Under the pieces are notes generated by a model. The model saw only the letters and a program-made list of their open reading frames with translations. It searched no databases and was not told the origin of the DNA. A stretch of 64,000 nt of DNA from assembly GCA_036365455.1 (NCBI GenBank), contig JAWQUS010000025.1:23968001-24032000 (forward strand). Direction: 5' to 3'. Made by a program: the position numbers and the translations under genes. This DNA comes from Macrosoma leucophasiata (taxonomy: Eukaryota > Arthropoda > Insecta > Lepidoptera > Hedylidae). Positions 53,095 to 63,915 of the stretch are shown piece after piece (position 1 is the first letter of the stretch; each line of letters opens with the position of its first letter).

Positions 53095-53294
53095 TCTTTT
53101 TATATAATGAAAGTGGCAAACAAGCATGCAGTTCACATTGATGTTAAGTGTTGACTGCAGCCTATAGACACTTTCACAAAGACCAAGGTCAAAATGCAGT
53201 TGTGTTGCCACTCCTGAGGCCTAAGGTGTTATGCCACTGTGCCGGAAATTACAGGGCCGTATATTACCACCTGACCGGAACACGATAGTGCTGA
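53095..53294 (-). mobile_element. SINE-A copy, head missing
   Basis: Tail and middle are present, from TTTTTATATAATGAAAGTGG to GGAACACGATAGTGCTGA; the last 85 bp of the usual element are absent. Confidence 0.8.
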
Positions 53295-53311
53295 TGATGC
53301 TGTTTTAAGAA

Positions 53312-53720
53312 AAATAGTATCTTATTTTTGTTTTAAATAAAAATGGAAAGAAAAATTTGACTTATATCGTAAAGAAGTCGCTTTTACCCTTAATAGTTGT
53401 ACAAAAGTGGGTAAAAGCGACTTCTTTACGATATTCAATAAACTGCAAAGTCTATTATATCGGTTGCCTAACTAGCATAGTTGGTAATAGATGGCGCTGC
53501 TGCTACCATAAAAGCAATGCAATAAATGTGAAGGAAAGATTTGACAAATCGGGCAGGACTTCAGTAGCTCAACTGGAAGAGCGGCTGGACTAGATTCCCA
53601 GTAGGCCGCGAGTTCGAGTTTCGCCTGAAGTCAAATTTTTCTTTCCATTTTTATTTAAAATGAAAATATATTTCACAAGCATGTGTTAATGCGAAATAAT
53701 ATAAAACAAATAGTATCTTA
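53312..53720 (+). mobile_element. SINE-B copy with inverted 5' part and 13 bp target-site duplication
   Basis: AAATAGTATCTTA is duplicated at 53312-53324 and 53708-53720. The right part is a normal unit: spacer, tRNA-like head (53561-53635), and end AATAATATAAAAC. The left part (53325-53400) is in opposite orientation, so ATATCGTAAAGAAGTCGCTT at 53364 faces its inverse at 53415 with 26 perfectly paired bases. This is the pattern of twin priming by LINE reverse transcriptase. Confidence 0.85.
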
Positions 53721-53721
53721 A

Positions 53722-55380
53722 TTCAATTATGTAGTAACTATAGTAGGTACATACGGAAGTGGTCCTCCAGTGTACACTAACCTTGGCAGGGTTGGCGTGC
53801 AAATAGATTTTTAAGAGGGTTGAATACGTCAGGGAGCGGTAAAGCCTTTGTTCTGTCGCTAAAACTTTCAATATGTGACGAGTTCAAGTCGTTTCCGGGC
53901 ACGGAACACGTGTAGGATTGTGAAATGTGCAAGTCATTATCTGGTATTGCTTTTATTTAGAAAGCTATGTGGTTATTGTCAAAATATATTGTTATAGAGA
54001 CAGGGAATGTAATGTGACATCTTATTGTGTTATGTGGAATAATATGTTTATGTAAATGACCTTGTGTGTGAGCCCACAGGCGGGCTCGAGTAAGATAAAG
54101 AATTCCAGAAGTGAAGAGGATAACGCATTCATTGAAATGAGGCAAAATATGATACACAATTTAAATTCGCAATTGGTCAGAGTAATGGTAGCTAAACACA
54201 TTTTTTTATTTATTTTAACTTTAAGTTATTTTGTATGATAGCACCGGGCTGCGTTCAAAATCTTCAGTGATTTTATAATCTCTAAAGATCATAGAGCTTC
54301 GATAGATCATTGTTAATCTCATAAAAGTGGTTGCTTGTTATTCAATCACGCTTTCAAAAAAACCTTAGCAGCTAAGACAAAACTCTCAAAACAGAATCTG
54401 TTACGCCAAAATTTGGAGTACATGCAATATATGAAAAAACTCCCCAAGTTTTCAAACAGACATGTACGGAAACTTAAATGAAAATTGGCAGGTCACGATG
54501 CAACGTTTCAAAACATCAGATGGGCAACAAAAGTGAGCACAAAATTACAGACTGTTTAAGCCACGGAATAGATAAATAAGGATGGAAAGGCCTTTGCTTC
54601 AATTTAGTATTAGAACCAGTGTCGCCGCTTTTCTCCCACCATGCAATTTCTTACACAAATGTAACACCATCTCGACAATCACCCACACATTAATCCTCAG
54701 GCACCTATTCGTTTGCGTAAGTTTGTATACTAAGATGTAACGCCCGTAGACAATAAACACTCGCACGCACACAACAATACACTCACCAATAAACTAGTCG
54801 AAGTGTAGCAGACGCATTACATGCTGTACATTGCAAGCGGAGACACTAATAGCGTTAATTGAGCGAGTGCTTAACGAGCAATGTATTCGATAGCAGTAAC
54901 GTTTAAATAATGCAGTTTAAGTTCGAATATTCATATCCCTTTGTATATTTATATGTTTTTTACAAGTAATAAAACAATAAATGTTATTTGTGACTTACCG
55001 ATGAAAAGATATACCTCCTCGCTTTATACTTGAGGTCTGACATTTCATATAACATGTTAAAATTGGCACTACATGGTATTTTACCAAGAGATGCGTCGTT
55101 CGAAGCACACGACACTACGAGCGGCGAACGAATGGATCTGCCGAACTGTGTGTGTTCACGCATAGTTGCCGTACGCTTGCCACACTCACAATACCATTCC
55201 ATCTTTATTTATCTATTCCGTGGTTTAAGCCATACGAGTAATCGGTAATAAACGCTATGGCTACTCCCCTCCAGTCCGCCGCGACCGGATGCCCGAGTTG
55301 CTCTATGGTTTAAGCTATATAACGTGCTAAAAATTATACAAACACTCGAAAAAAGTAATTTTCTTTTAGCAAATTTTCTT
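53722..55380. other. Long stretch without recognised features
   Basis: Contains a short hairpin GAGCCC-ACAGGC-GGGCTC near 54071 and GC-richer DNA at 54600-54880 and 55080-55200. Overlapping frames of about 72 codons near 55000-55250 on both strands show no motif. This is one of the few stretches that may be host single-copy DNA. Confidence 0.45.
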
Positions 55381-55385
55381 CTTTT

Positions 55386-55678
55386 ACTTTTGGTAGAACT
55401 CCAGTGATGGAGCTCACGGGCGTAGGCACCACCGCATTACTTAATATACTTGCCGTTAAATGATAGTGTTCAGCACTATCGTGTTCCGGTCAGGTGGTAA
55501 TATGTAATTTTCTAATTTCCGGCACAGAAGCATAACACCTTAGGCCTCAGGAGTGATAACGCATCTGCATTTTGACCTTGGTCTTTGTGTGGGTGTCTAT
55601 AGGCTGCAGTCATCACTTAACATCAATGTGAACTGCATGCTTGTTTACCACTTCCATTACATAAAAAAGCACAGTAGA
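55386..55678 (+). mobile_element. SINE-A copy, full length
   Basis: From CTTTTGGTAGAACTCCAGTG to CACTTCCATTACATAAAAAA. The 102-codon frame starting within it is not real. Confidence 0.85.
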
Positions 55679-55986
55679 GTAAATAATAATATTTCTCTCC
55701 GGCTCATGGATTTAGATGGTTATAATAAACTTTATGGTTATAAACGTTTTCAAGCTACTTCGCTGGTTATTGACCTCGGATATATCTTGATAGCAATTAT
55801 GGTTCAATCGGCTAATTTATTTGTACATGGTATAGTTTGGACTTTTCAGAGTTCTCATTAACTGCTGCACTAATTTACACAGTTTATGATTAATTGGCAT
55901 CATTTTACGGTTTTTCTTTGTCGAAGCGAAGAGCTTGATGTTTGAAAACGTCTTATTTCCTTTTAAAATAAGGCTGAGTCTGGTTT

Positions 55987-56457
55987 GCCAATAACCGGAT
56001 GAATTAAATATTTTAATTATTCCAGAAATATATTTTTTTATAATAATATGATTTTAAAAAATACCAACCCCGTCGCAACCCCATATTATTATGATTAAAG
56101 TTTGGGATAAAATAGCGCTTTTTCGGTTAAAAACACTCAATGTCGAAGTACGACAGGCTATGGGGAATGGAACAATGTACCAAAGACGCGTTGTAGTAAA
56201 AAACAGTCTCTAGAATTTTTTAAACAAAAGTTTGGCACTGGCTCTTCGCCGGCCGTTGCCGCGGCACGTTCGCTTCGCTCGCTCGGCTCGCGCACTCTTT
56301 TTTTTTGCACACATATACAACCCAACCAATTTTGTTAAAGCTTTTGTTAGTACGTGAAAACGATCGCAACTGCAAGGTGACAGCTTAGATCAACAAAAGA
56401 TTTTAGCTGGACAAATAATAAAAATATTAAATTATTATGATTTATCCGGTTATCGGC
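55987..56457. mobile_element. TIR element, 471 bp, MITE-like
   Basis: The left end GCCAATAACCGGATGAATTA is the inverse of the right end (reverse complement GCCGATAACCGGATAAATCA), with partial pairing over about 40 bp. The interior holds GCGGCACGTTCGCTTCGCTC, then GCTCGGCTCGCGCAC, a CG-rich motif. No transposase frame. The target duplication is not clear. Confidence 0.65.
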
Positions 56458-56522
56458 AGAATAGTCGATTCGTTAAAATAATATCGGACTTTAGCAACGA
56501 TTGTCATAATATTGATTTTGAT

Positions 56523-56735
56523 TTGACGACCCGGTTAGTCCAGCGGTGTGAATTGACTGTTTGATTCGAAGGGTCGCGGGTTCGATCCCCGCACCGGGAC
56601 AAATGTTTGTATGGCCTACAGATATTTGTTTCCAGTCTGGGTGTGTGTGTATGTGTTGTTTGTATATAACGGCACCCACGACACAGGTTACCTACTGTGA
56701 GGCTGTGAGTGTAAGCGTATTTAATTATTGGCCCA
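56523..56735 (+). mobile_element. SINE-D copy (tRNA-derived SINE), best example
   Basis: Head GACGACCCGGTTAGTCCAGC (box A TTAGTCCAGCGGTG), box B GGTTCGATCCCCGCACCGGG, then the body TTTGTATGGCCTACAGATAT and GGTTACCTACTGTGAGGCTG, with end GTGTAAGCGTATTTAATT. The tRNA-like part has acceptor-like and T-stem pairing but an enlarged middle, so it is a SINE head, not a tRNA gene. Confidence 0.8.
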
Positions 56736-57011
56736 ACCCTTGCAATGAATAATGTATTAATTACCTACATCCATTTCTTTCACTTCCCAGTCTGGATGCT
56801 ATCTAAGCCTTTACACTCATATACATATTCAATACGCGTTACCCACAACATTACGGGGGTAAAGAGATAACAAAAACCTAACTAGAGTTGGGTACATGCC
56901 AATGCTTTTAAGGTTTAGTGTCGGCGAAAATCATAAAAATACGTTCACGTTTCCACGCGACGTTTTTTCGCGACATACTCGTAGTTTCAGCTTAATTTGC
57001 TTATATATACA

Positions 57012-57300
57012 TTTTTTTTTATGTAATAAAAGTGGCAAACAAGCTTGCAGTTCACATTCATATTAAGTGATGACTGCAGCCTACAGACACTTACACAATG
57101 ACCAGAGGTCAAAATGCAGATGCGCTGCCACTCCTGAGGCATTAGGTGTTATGCCTCTGCGCCGGAAATTACAGATCCGTACATTACCACCTGACTGGAA
57201 CACGATGGTGCTGAACACTACCATTTAGCGGCAAGTATATTAGATAATTCGGTGGTGCCTACGCCCGTGAGCTCCGTCACTGGAGCCTCTACCGCCAGTA
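57012..57300 (-). mobile_element. SINE-A copy, full length
   Basis: From TTTTTTTTATGTAATAAAAG to CTCTACCGCCAGTA. Confidence 0.85.
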
Positions 57301-57515
57301 CAAAGTAATATTTAATGTAAGTTATATTTTCTTGTGTTGTTTATTAATCGTATTTACTTTTATTCAAGGTTTTTTTAAGGCAGACGTAATAACGTAGCTG
57401 TTATTTGCTGCTAATTAGTTGCTAACATTATGTTTTTTGAGTGTATATTATTGTCGTATTTGATGATTAATTTGATTTACTAGCGTGTATATTTTCGTTA
57501 TTATATGATATCATT

Positions 57516-57779
57516 AAAAGGAATTGCCTAACTAGCATAGTTGGTAATAGATGGCGCTGCTGCTACCATAAAGCAATGCAATAGATGTGAAGGAAAGATT
57601 TGACAAATCGGGCAGGGCTTCAGTAGCTCAATAGGAAGAGCGGCTGGACTAGATTCCCAGTAGGTCGCGAGTTCGAGTCTCGCCTGAAGTCAAATTTTTC
57701 TTTCCATTTTTCTTTAAAAATAAAATATATTTCACAAGCATGTGTTAATGCGAAATAATATGAAACAAGTAAAAAGGAA
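57516..57779 (+). mobile_element. SINE-B monomer with probable 8 bp target-site duplication
   Basis: AAAAGGAA occurs at 57516-57523 and 57772-57779. The insert starts TTGCCTAACTAGCATAGTTG, contains the tRNA-like head near 57618-57692, and ends AATAATATGAAACAAGT. It begins about 60 bases inside the unit relative to the tandem arrays. Confidence 0.75.
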
Positions 57780-57927
57780 ATTATATTTACATGTTATTTT
57801 ACTTATAGCTATTTTTTTTTTTTTTTACACTTTCGCAAAATTTTATTTTTTTACATGTATATTGTACATACGGCGGACTGATTGCCACTAGGCATTCTAC
57901 ACTGTTTTTGGAAGAGGAAGTTAAATA

Positions 57928-58204
57928 GTAGGGCTCCAGTGACGGAGCCCGCAGGAGTAGGCACCACCGCAATACTTCCCGCTATATGGTTGTGTTCAGC
58001 ACTATCGTGTTCCGGTCAGGTGGTGATTGGTGATGTATGGCCTTGTAATTTCCGGCACAGAGGCACTACACGTTAAGCCTCAGGAGTGGTAACGCATTTG
58101 CATTTTGACCTTGGTCTTTGTGTGGGTGTCTATAGGCTGCAGTCATCACTAAACATCAATGTGAGCTGCATGCTTGTTTGCCACTTCCACTACATAAAAA
58201 AAAA
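57928..58204 (+). mobile_element. SINE-A copy, near full length
   Basis: From AGTAGGGCTCCAGTGACGGA to CACTTCCACTACATAAAAAA. Confidence 0.85.
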
Positions 58205-58209
58205 TAATT

Positions 58210-59015
58210 AAAAAAAGAATCAAAACTTTACTAAACCTTTTTTTTTGTTTATTTCAATACAATCGAAAATCACCAAACACTACAACTAGAAATTCATTGA
58301 GGTTAACACAATCAAAATCCCATTTACAAACCTTACAATTTACTCATAACGCTCACTTCCTTTAGACTTAGGAAACTAATGGTTTCCATAATACATAATA
58401 ACCAGAGTATTAGTACAATTTGGCACGTTAGTGATTATATGCACGAATGCTTGAAGAAAAATGTATAAGCAAATTTTCTCACTAATTTACAAAATTTCAA
58501 AATAAGTTAAGTTTAACAAAATATCTACCAGACTATTAATTTATTTATTTATTGGCTCATCGAAATGACTCATTGTTAAAATGCGTCATTTTGATAGTAT
58601 AATACTTTAAGTATATTTACCCAACTTAGTACATATCTACCTAACTCTTAAACTCTGTATTGCATGTTTTGTTTCCTTCGTAGGTATGTATCTTAGGATT
58701 ATAGATTCTTTTCAACTAAATTATTGTATGTACAGTTTTTTTACCTGCCTACCGACATAAATTAGATTAGCATACTAACAAACCTTAGTGGTTTTTTTCA
58801 ATGCTAGCATTAAGTGATATGATGTTAAAACTTTGTTAATTTATACTATAATAAGGGAAAAAAAAAAAGAAAAAGATATTAGAATTTTTGACTTGTAACG
58901 TTATTTTACAATATAAAAGTGGTTAGCGGAGTTTTAATTGAAAAAAAAAAAATTTTTTTTACTTACTGCGACAAAAACACTTTATGCGACTTTAGTTAAA
59001 CAAAATTGTACAATT
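58210..59015. other. AT-rich unassigned stretch
   Basis: A 10 bp inverted repeat (TCGAAATGAC and GTCATTTTGA) lies near 58559-58593. No gene or named repeat recognised. Confidence 0.5.
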
Positions 59016-59019
59016 TATT

Positions 59020-59155
59020 CATTTTTGAAGTTGGTGAACAAGCATACATGTTGTATCAATGATAAGTGATGATTACTAGAGGTCAAATTGCATTGCTACC
59101 TGAGATCAAAGTTTTTATATCTCTGTGAGTTACTACGGGGCCATGCATTGGTAAG
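59020..59155 (-). repeat. Decayed SINE-A fragment
   Basis: GAACAAGCATACATGTTGTA, GATAAGTGATGATTACTAGA and TCTGTGAGTTACTACGGGGC keep family order with many losses. Confidence 0.55.
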
Positions 59156-59159
59156 TAAA

Positions 59160-59462
59160 ATAAACTGGTCAAGTGCGTGTCTTACCACGCGCAGTGTAGG
59201 ATCCCGTAGTTTTTAGGTTTGATTAATGCAATGGAAAAAAATATATATTTTCTATGGAGTTGTTCAAAAATTTCGAGTATTACATTTGGTCGACTATTAC
59301 TCGCAAACTAGTAAAGCCAACTTAATTGTGATAATTTTCCTTTTTTTTAATTTTCGTTTTTCGTTATATGTAGCTACTATTGCCGTAACGTTTGAATTTC
59401 TAACAACAACCGTTTAGTTGGTACAGGGGGGGGCACACTTGACCCTAACGGAACCCTAAAAA
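59160..59462 (-). mobile_element. GGTTCCGTA element, partial inverted copy
   Basis: Starts ACTGGTCAAGTGCGTGTC, with CACGCGCAGTGTAGGATCCC, a GTCGACTATTACTCGC core, CAACAACCGTTTAGTTGG and end ACGGAACCCTAAAAAG. It is the right half of the element at 32440-33062 in reverse. Confidence 0.65.
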
Positions 59463-59514
59463 GAGCCTTTTATTTCTCGCTTGCATTTAAATTACATACT
59501 TGTAACAAACTAAA

Positions 59515-59575
59515 TTTTTAACCATTTTCAGATAATGTATGCCGGAACAACGTCTACCGGGTCAGCTAGTATAAC
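59515..59575 (+). repeat. Helitron-like 3' end fragment
   Basis: Ends TCTACCGGGTCAGCTAGTAT, with the CTAG-T terminus. Confidence 0.4.
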
Positions 59576-59604
59576 AATTTTGATACACTGTAGTATTCCT
59601 TCTA

Positions 59605-59902
59605 TTTTTTTTGTCATATAACAAAGGTGACAAATAAGCATTCACATGGATGTTAAGTGATGACTACAGCCTATAGATTTCTACACAAATAAAATTCTAC
59701 AATAAGGTAAAAATGCAGATGCGTTGCCAACCCTGAGACATTAGAACTGTTATATCTCCGTGATAGTTATCACGGAATCCTACATTATCATCTAACCGGA
59801 ACACGATAGTGCTGAACACTACCATTTGGCGGCAGATAGATTAGGTATGTGGTGGAATCTACGCCATCGAGTGCACCCTACACTAGAACTCTACCACCAG
59901 TA
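59605..59902 (-). mobile_element. SINE-A copy, old
   Basis: From TTTTTTTTGTCATATAACAA to CTCTACCACCAGTAAAA. It is well diverged from its neighbour at 59957. Confidence 0.8.
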
Positions 59903-59956
59903 AAACCACGAATCCTTGTTACTTTATAACAATGTTTAAACAAACATGTAACTATA

Positions 59957-60246
59957 TTTTTTTTTTTATGTTATAAAGTGGCAAACAAGCATGCAGTTCA
60001 CATTGATGTTAAGTGATGACTGCAGCCTATAGACACCCACACAGTGACCAGAGGTCAAAATGCAGATGCGCTGCCACTCCTGAGGCCTAAGGTGTTATGG
60101 CTTCTGTGCCTGAAATTACAGGGCCGTACATTACCACCTGACCGGAACACGATAGTGCTGAACACTACCATTTAGCGGCAAGTATATTAGGTAATGCGGT
60201 GGTGCCTACGCCCGTGAGCTCCGTCACTGGAGCTCTACTACCAGTA
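59957..60246 (-). mobile_element. SINE-A copy, full length
   Basis: From TTTTTTTTTTTATGTTATAA to CTCTACTACCAGTAAAG. It is close to the family consensus. Confidence 0.88.
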
Positions 60247-60384
60247 AAGTATTAGTATTATTACAGTAAAAGAAGGTATTTCAACTATGAAGGCAACATG
60301 TATGGTCTTCATCATCAGTTCCATTTCATAAAATTATGCTTTCCGAAAGCAAAATCACGGAACATTATTATAAAAAATATCGAA

Positions 60385-60640
60385 AACCCATAAAGTGTGC
60401 TTTGAAATTTGAAGAGTTCCCTCGATTTCTCCAGGATCCCATCATCACATCTTGACATGGTGACAATGGACCCTGTGAGCTATACGACCACAAGGCACGA
60501 AATATAATTATCATAAAAAATATCGAAAATCTTTCAAGTGTGCTATGAAATTTGAAGTTCCCTCAATTTCTCCAGGATCCCATCATCACATATTGACAAG
60601 GTTACAATGGAACGAACGGTGATCCATTCAAACAAAAAAA
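60385..60640. repeat. Internal tandem duplication of about 120 bp
   Basis: AAAATATCGAAAACCCATAA, ATTTGAAGAGTTCCCTCGAT, TTTCTCCAGGATCCCATCAT and GACATGGTGACAATGG repeat at about 60513-60610. The surroundings to 60720 read like an old DNA element. The 99-codon frame at 60678 is an AT-rich frame without motif. Confidence 0.6.
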
Positions 60641-61261
60641 AAAAAACCAAATCGGTACAGGCGTTTTCAAATTATCGTTGAACATACATACAAAAAATAA
60701 TAATAAAAGATCCGGACGAATTGAGAACTACATCCTTTTTTTAGTTACTAAGGATGTAGGATCCAATTATTTTTTTTCGTACTCTAATATCAAATCACTC
60801 GTGTTACCAACTGCAAACCTAATCAATCTCAATTTATTTCAAAGCTCACGAAAACCGAAGAATAATAATAAAAAATATTTCCTGTTACACGAAATTCGGT
60901 CTAAATTAATCACGACACGAAAAAAATGTACACAAACCTCTTCTAGCAGCTGCGAGAAATTAAAAATTAAAAAGTAATTTATTCGGTTTAGGGTTAAAAC
61001 TCCATAACGCGGTAGTATTATGGGTAATTGGAATTTATGAATGGGGCCAGTCAGAGGTGATTTATCATTTTCAGACCGAGTTTAGAAGAGCTGCTTTATG
61101 TTGGGTAAAGTGGGTTGATTGGTTTAGACGTCTGATGTTATTTTCGTAATATCGTAATAACATTGCATATTTTACGATTGAGATATCAGAAGTATAAAAT
61201 ACAAATTAGATTTGCGTTTTACTTTTCGTAATTCTTAAATTCTCTTTGTAATGTTTAAAAA

Positions 61262-61553
61262 AGCATTACGGGCGCGGTCGGGGCTTGTGAAGGGTGACCG
61301 CTAGTCGCAAATTAAAATGCGCGTCTCCGTGCTTCGGAAGGCACGTTAAGCCCGTTGCTATCGATACATAGCAGTCGATAAACTTTTTTGGAGACCTTAT
61401 GGGCGGTATGAAAACATCCGACAGCGGGTTGGCCACTAACCAATCCGCATCGGAGCAGCGTGTTGGAGTAAGCTCCAGGCCTCCCCCCAAAAAGGGGAGA
61501 GTCTCGTGCCCAGCAGTGGGATGTATAATGGGTTGCCATTATTATTATTTATT
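61262..61553 (+). repeat. (ATT)n-tailed repeat, best example
   Basis: AAGCATTACGGGCGCGGTCG, GGTGACCGCTAGTCGCAAAT, GCTTCGGAAGGCACGTTAAG, GGCCACTAACCAATCCGCAT, AGGCCTCCCCCCAAAAAGGG and CAGCAGTGGGATGTATAATG then TTGCCATTATTATTTATTAT. The tail fixes the sense strand as plus. Confidence 0.75.
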
Positions 61554-61559
61554 ATTATG

Positions 61560-62180
61560 CTTAAAAAACGTTTTGGGTTTCAAAATGACAAGTACGCAAT
61601 ACCTACTTAGTGTCTATTTTTGTGTGTATGTACCTAATAAGGTTCTATAAATTGTTTACAGTGAATTCGTCCATGTGATCCAGTATAAGTAATATAGTTT
61701 TAATGTGTCCTTCCTCAGTCTTTAATAATGAATCTCGGTTTAAAATATCATGATACGGTACTCAGCGGTTTGGTTGTAAGGGATGACAGACAGATAGAGT
61801 TACTATTACGTAAGTATGCAGTTGCATAGATATATAACATGTTTTATATTTATTTCTAAACATAGCTGTATGAAGGTGGCAATTAGAATAATCGTGCAGT
61901 TTTTACATTAAAAAACAACACACAAACAATCCAAAAAGAAAAACAGTCTCTCACGGCTGCACCAAATATATTTAGGTTCAGCATAAGTCAGGTTCTACAT
62001 AACAAAAAACTGCGTTCATCTTCATTCCGATGAATCATGACTTAACGAGATGAAAACCTCTCTAGTAAGAACAAAAGATCTCAGTCAGAACAGACGAGAC
62101 AATGAATGAAAGTAGGGCAGGTGACAACCACGATACTATTGATGCGAACATGTTGACTTATGTCCGAACTTAGCCGTCGT
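61560..62180. other. Unassigned stretch
   Basis: No gene or named repeat is recognised. Confidence 0.5.
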
Positions 62181-62182
62181 GA

Positions 62183-62437
62183 TTTTTTATGTAATGGTAA
62201 TGGCACAGAAGCATGCAGTTCACATTGATGTTAAGTGATGACTGCAGCCTATAGACACCCACACAAAGACCGAGGTCAAAATGCAGATGCGTTACCCCTC
62301 CTGAGGCCTAAGTTGTTATGCCTCTGTGCCGGAAATTACAGGGCCGTACATTACCACCTGACCGGAACACGATAGTGCTGTACACTACCATTTAGCGGCA
62401 AGTATACAGCATATGTAATGCGGTGGTGCCACCAGTA
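62183..62437 (-). mobile_element. SINE-A copy with deleted head
   Basis: Tail and middle are close to consensus; GCGGTGGTGCC joins directly to ACCAGTAAAA, losing about 35 bp of the head. Confidence 0.85.
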
Positions 62438-62487
62438 AAATTCGATTCCGAATTCGAGCCTGGGAGGCGACCACCTGACTCTAGTGC

Positions 62488-62636
62488 TTTCGTTTAGGAC
62501 GTTATCTTGTTAGTTTCGTACCGCCTATTAAAACATTTTGCTCTTAAGTATACTTGCAAACGAAAACACTTCCAGGAAAAAGTTTGGCGGTACGAAATTG
62601 AAAAGATGATATCATAGTCGAAAGCTAAACGAAAAC
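62488..62636. mobile_element. Foldback element, 149 bp
   Basis: GTTTCGTACCGCC (62513-62525) faces GGCGGTACGAAAT (62586-62598). The pairing extends outward with mismatches to GCTTTCGTTTAGG on the left and CTAAACGAAAAC on the right. Nearly the whole element folds into one hairpin. No ORF. Confidence 0.7.
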
Positions 62637-62717
62637 ATTGGAGTTAGGCGGTTGGATCCCTGGTAAGACCACCGCTGAAGCAATCATTGCTTTAGCACCT
62701 TTGATTTTTCATGACAT

Positions 62718-63060
62718 AATAATAGCAACCCATTATATGTCCCTTTGCTGGGCACAATTCCCTCCCCTTTTTGAGGGGAGGCCTGGAGCTTACTCCACCA
62801 CGCTGCTCCAATGCGGATTGGTGGAGATACGGCCAACCTGCTTTCGGATGTTTTCAAACCGCCCATAAGGCCTCCGACATGGTTTAGCAACTGCTATCCA
62901 TCGATAGCAACCGGGACCAACGGCTTAACGTGCCCTCCGAAGCAAGGAAACGCGCATTTTAATTTGCCACTAGCGGTCACCAATCACACTCCCGATCACG
63001 CTCGTAATGCTTAACCGAGTAGATCGCTTATGATCTACACCAGCCGCGGCGCGAAGCCGC
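62718..63060 (-). repeat. (ATT)n-tailed repeat, near full
   Basis: In plus orientation ATAATAATAGCAACCCATTA to CAGCCGCGGCGCGAAGCCGC. Same family as 61262, opposite strand; the short frames across it are not coding. Confidence 0.75.
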
Positions 63061-63127
63061 TTTTCATTACATACTGATTTCAATTTAGACATAAAGGGCA
63101 AAATTTAAAAAATAATACCTAATAGAC

Positions 63128-63375
63128 ATGGATCCCACCCACAGCCCACTTGCGGAAGAATTTTCTTCTATTGGAAGATTTCTTCGACAAGTGCAAACAG
63201 TCCGAAACAATGGCGGTCGAACAATTCAAGGGGGCGGTAGTACATGTAATAAGGCAAGTTGGGCAGCAGTATCCTGCAATAAAACTACTGCCACTGTAAT
63301 CGCCAATCCGGATGCCAAGCGTGGCGATTATGGCATATCCCCTTATGGGGAGGCTTTGGACCAACAATGTACATC
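63128..63375 (+). repeat. Dispersed repeat, 8965 family, longest copy
   Basis: CAATGGCGGTCGAACAATTC, ACTACTGCCACTGTAATCGC and AAGCGTGGCGATTATGGCAT. An 84-codon frame spans it, but 8965-9175 does not keep it. Confidence 0.6.
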
Positions 63376-63460
63376 TCTATAATGAATAGAAAGGGATGCC
63401 TTCCTCCATACTTTTGCGAGTTGTCATGGTTTTGCTCAAATGTTGGAGTCATAAATAGAA

Positions 63461-63582
63461 TTCACTGGTGGTAGAGCTGTTATGTTGAAGTTCGATAACG
63501 GAGGCTCTACCGTATTATTTAATCATCTATCTTCCATCGAATCTTTAAGTTCAGAGCGTCGTGTTCCGGTTAGATTTTAAAT
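63461..63582 (+). repeat. Decayed SINE-A head fragment
   Basis: CACTGGTGGTAGAGCTGTTA, GGAGGCTCTACCGTATTATT and GCGTCGTGTTCCGGTTAGAT keep family order. Confidence 0.6.
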
Positions 63583-63644
63583 TTCAAAGTATAAATGGAG
63601 GTCACCACTAATTAATCTTTTAAGCCACCAATTAATTCTTCTTG

Positions 63645-63720
63645 TACTTGAAAAACGTAACCGGCGAATCGTGGGTGATCTCTGCTTGCCACTTTGGGGA
63701 TTACAGGCGTGAAGTTATGT
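63645..63720 (+). repeat. SINE-C 3' end fragment
   Basis: AAACGTAACCGGCGAATCGT, then GGGGATTACAGGCGTGAAGT. The head is missing. Confidence 0.65.
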
Positions 63721-63734
63721 CATAAAATTGTATA

Positions 63735-63915
63735 ACCAACTTCCCTCTGAGGTGTTTATTCGGTGCTACAACATGGGGTTCTTCAAAAATGGCGTCAAAA
63801 GAGTCCTTAAGGGCTGGCAGCGCTTTGGCTACTCCCCTGGTGTTGCATATGTCCATATGTGCCACTTTCCATCAGATGGCCCGTCTGCTTGTCTATCATT
63901 CTAATGACATGAAAA
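63735..63915 (+). pseudogene. Jockey-like LINE 3' end, third copy
   Basis: Encodes LPSEVFIRCYNMGFFKNGVK and RVLKGWQRFGYSPGVAYVH in a nearly open frame, then CACTTTCCATCAGATGGCCC, GTCTGCTTGTCTATC and a poly(A). It matches 47963-48120. Confidence 0.8.

Noticed and set aside
60678..60977. 99-codon lysine- and asparagine-rich frame
   Set aside because: Starts within an A-run, low complexity, no homologous pattern or context.
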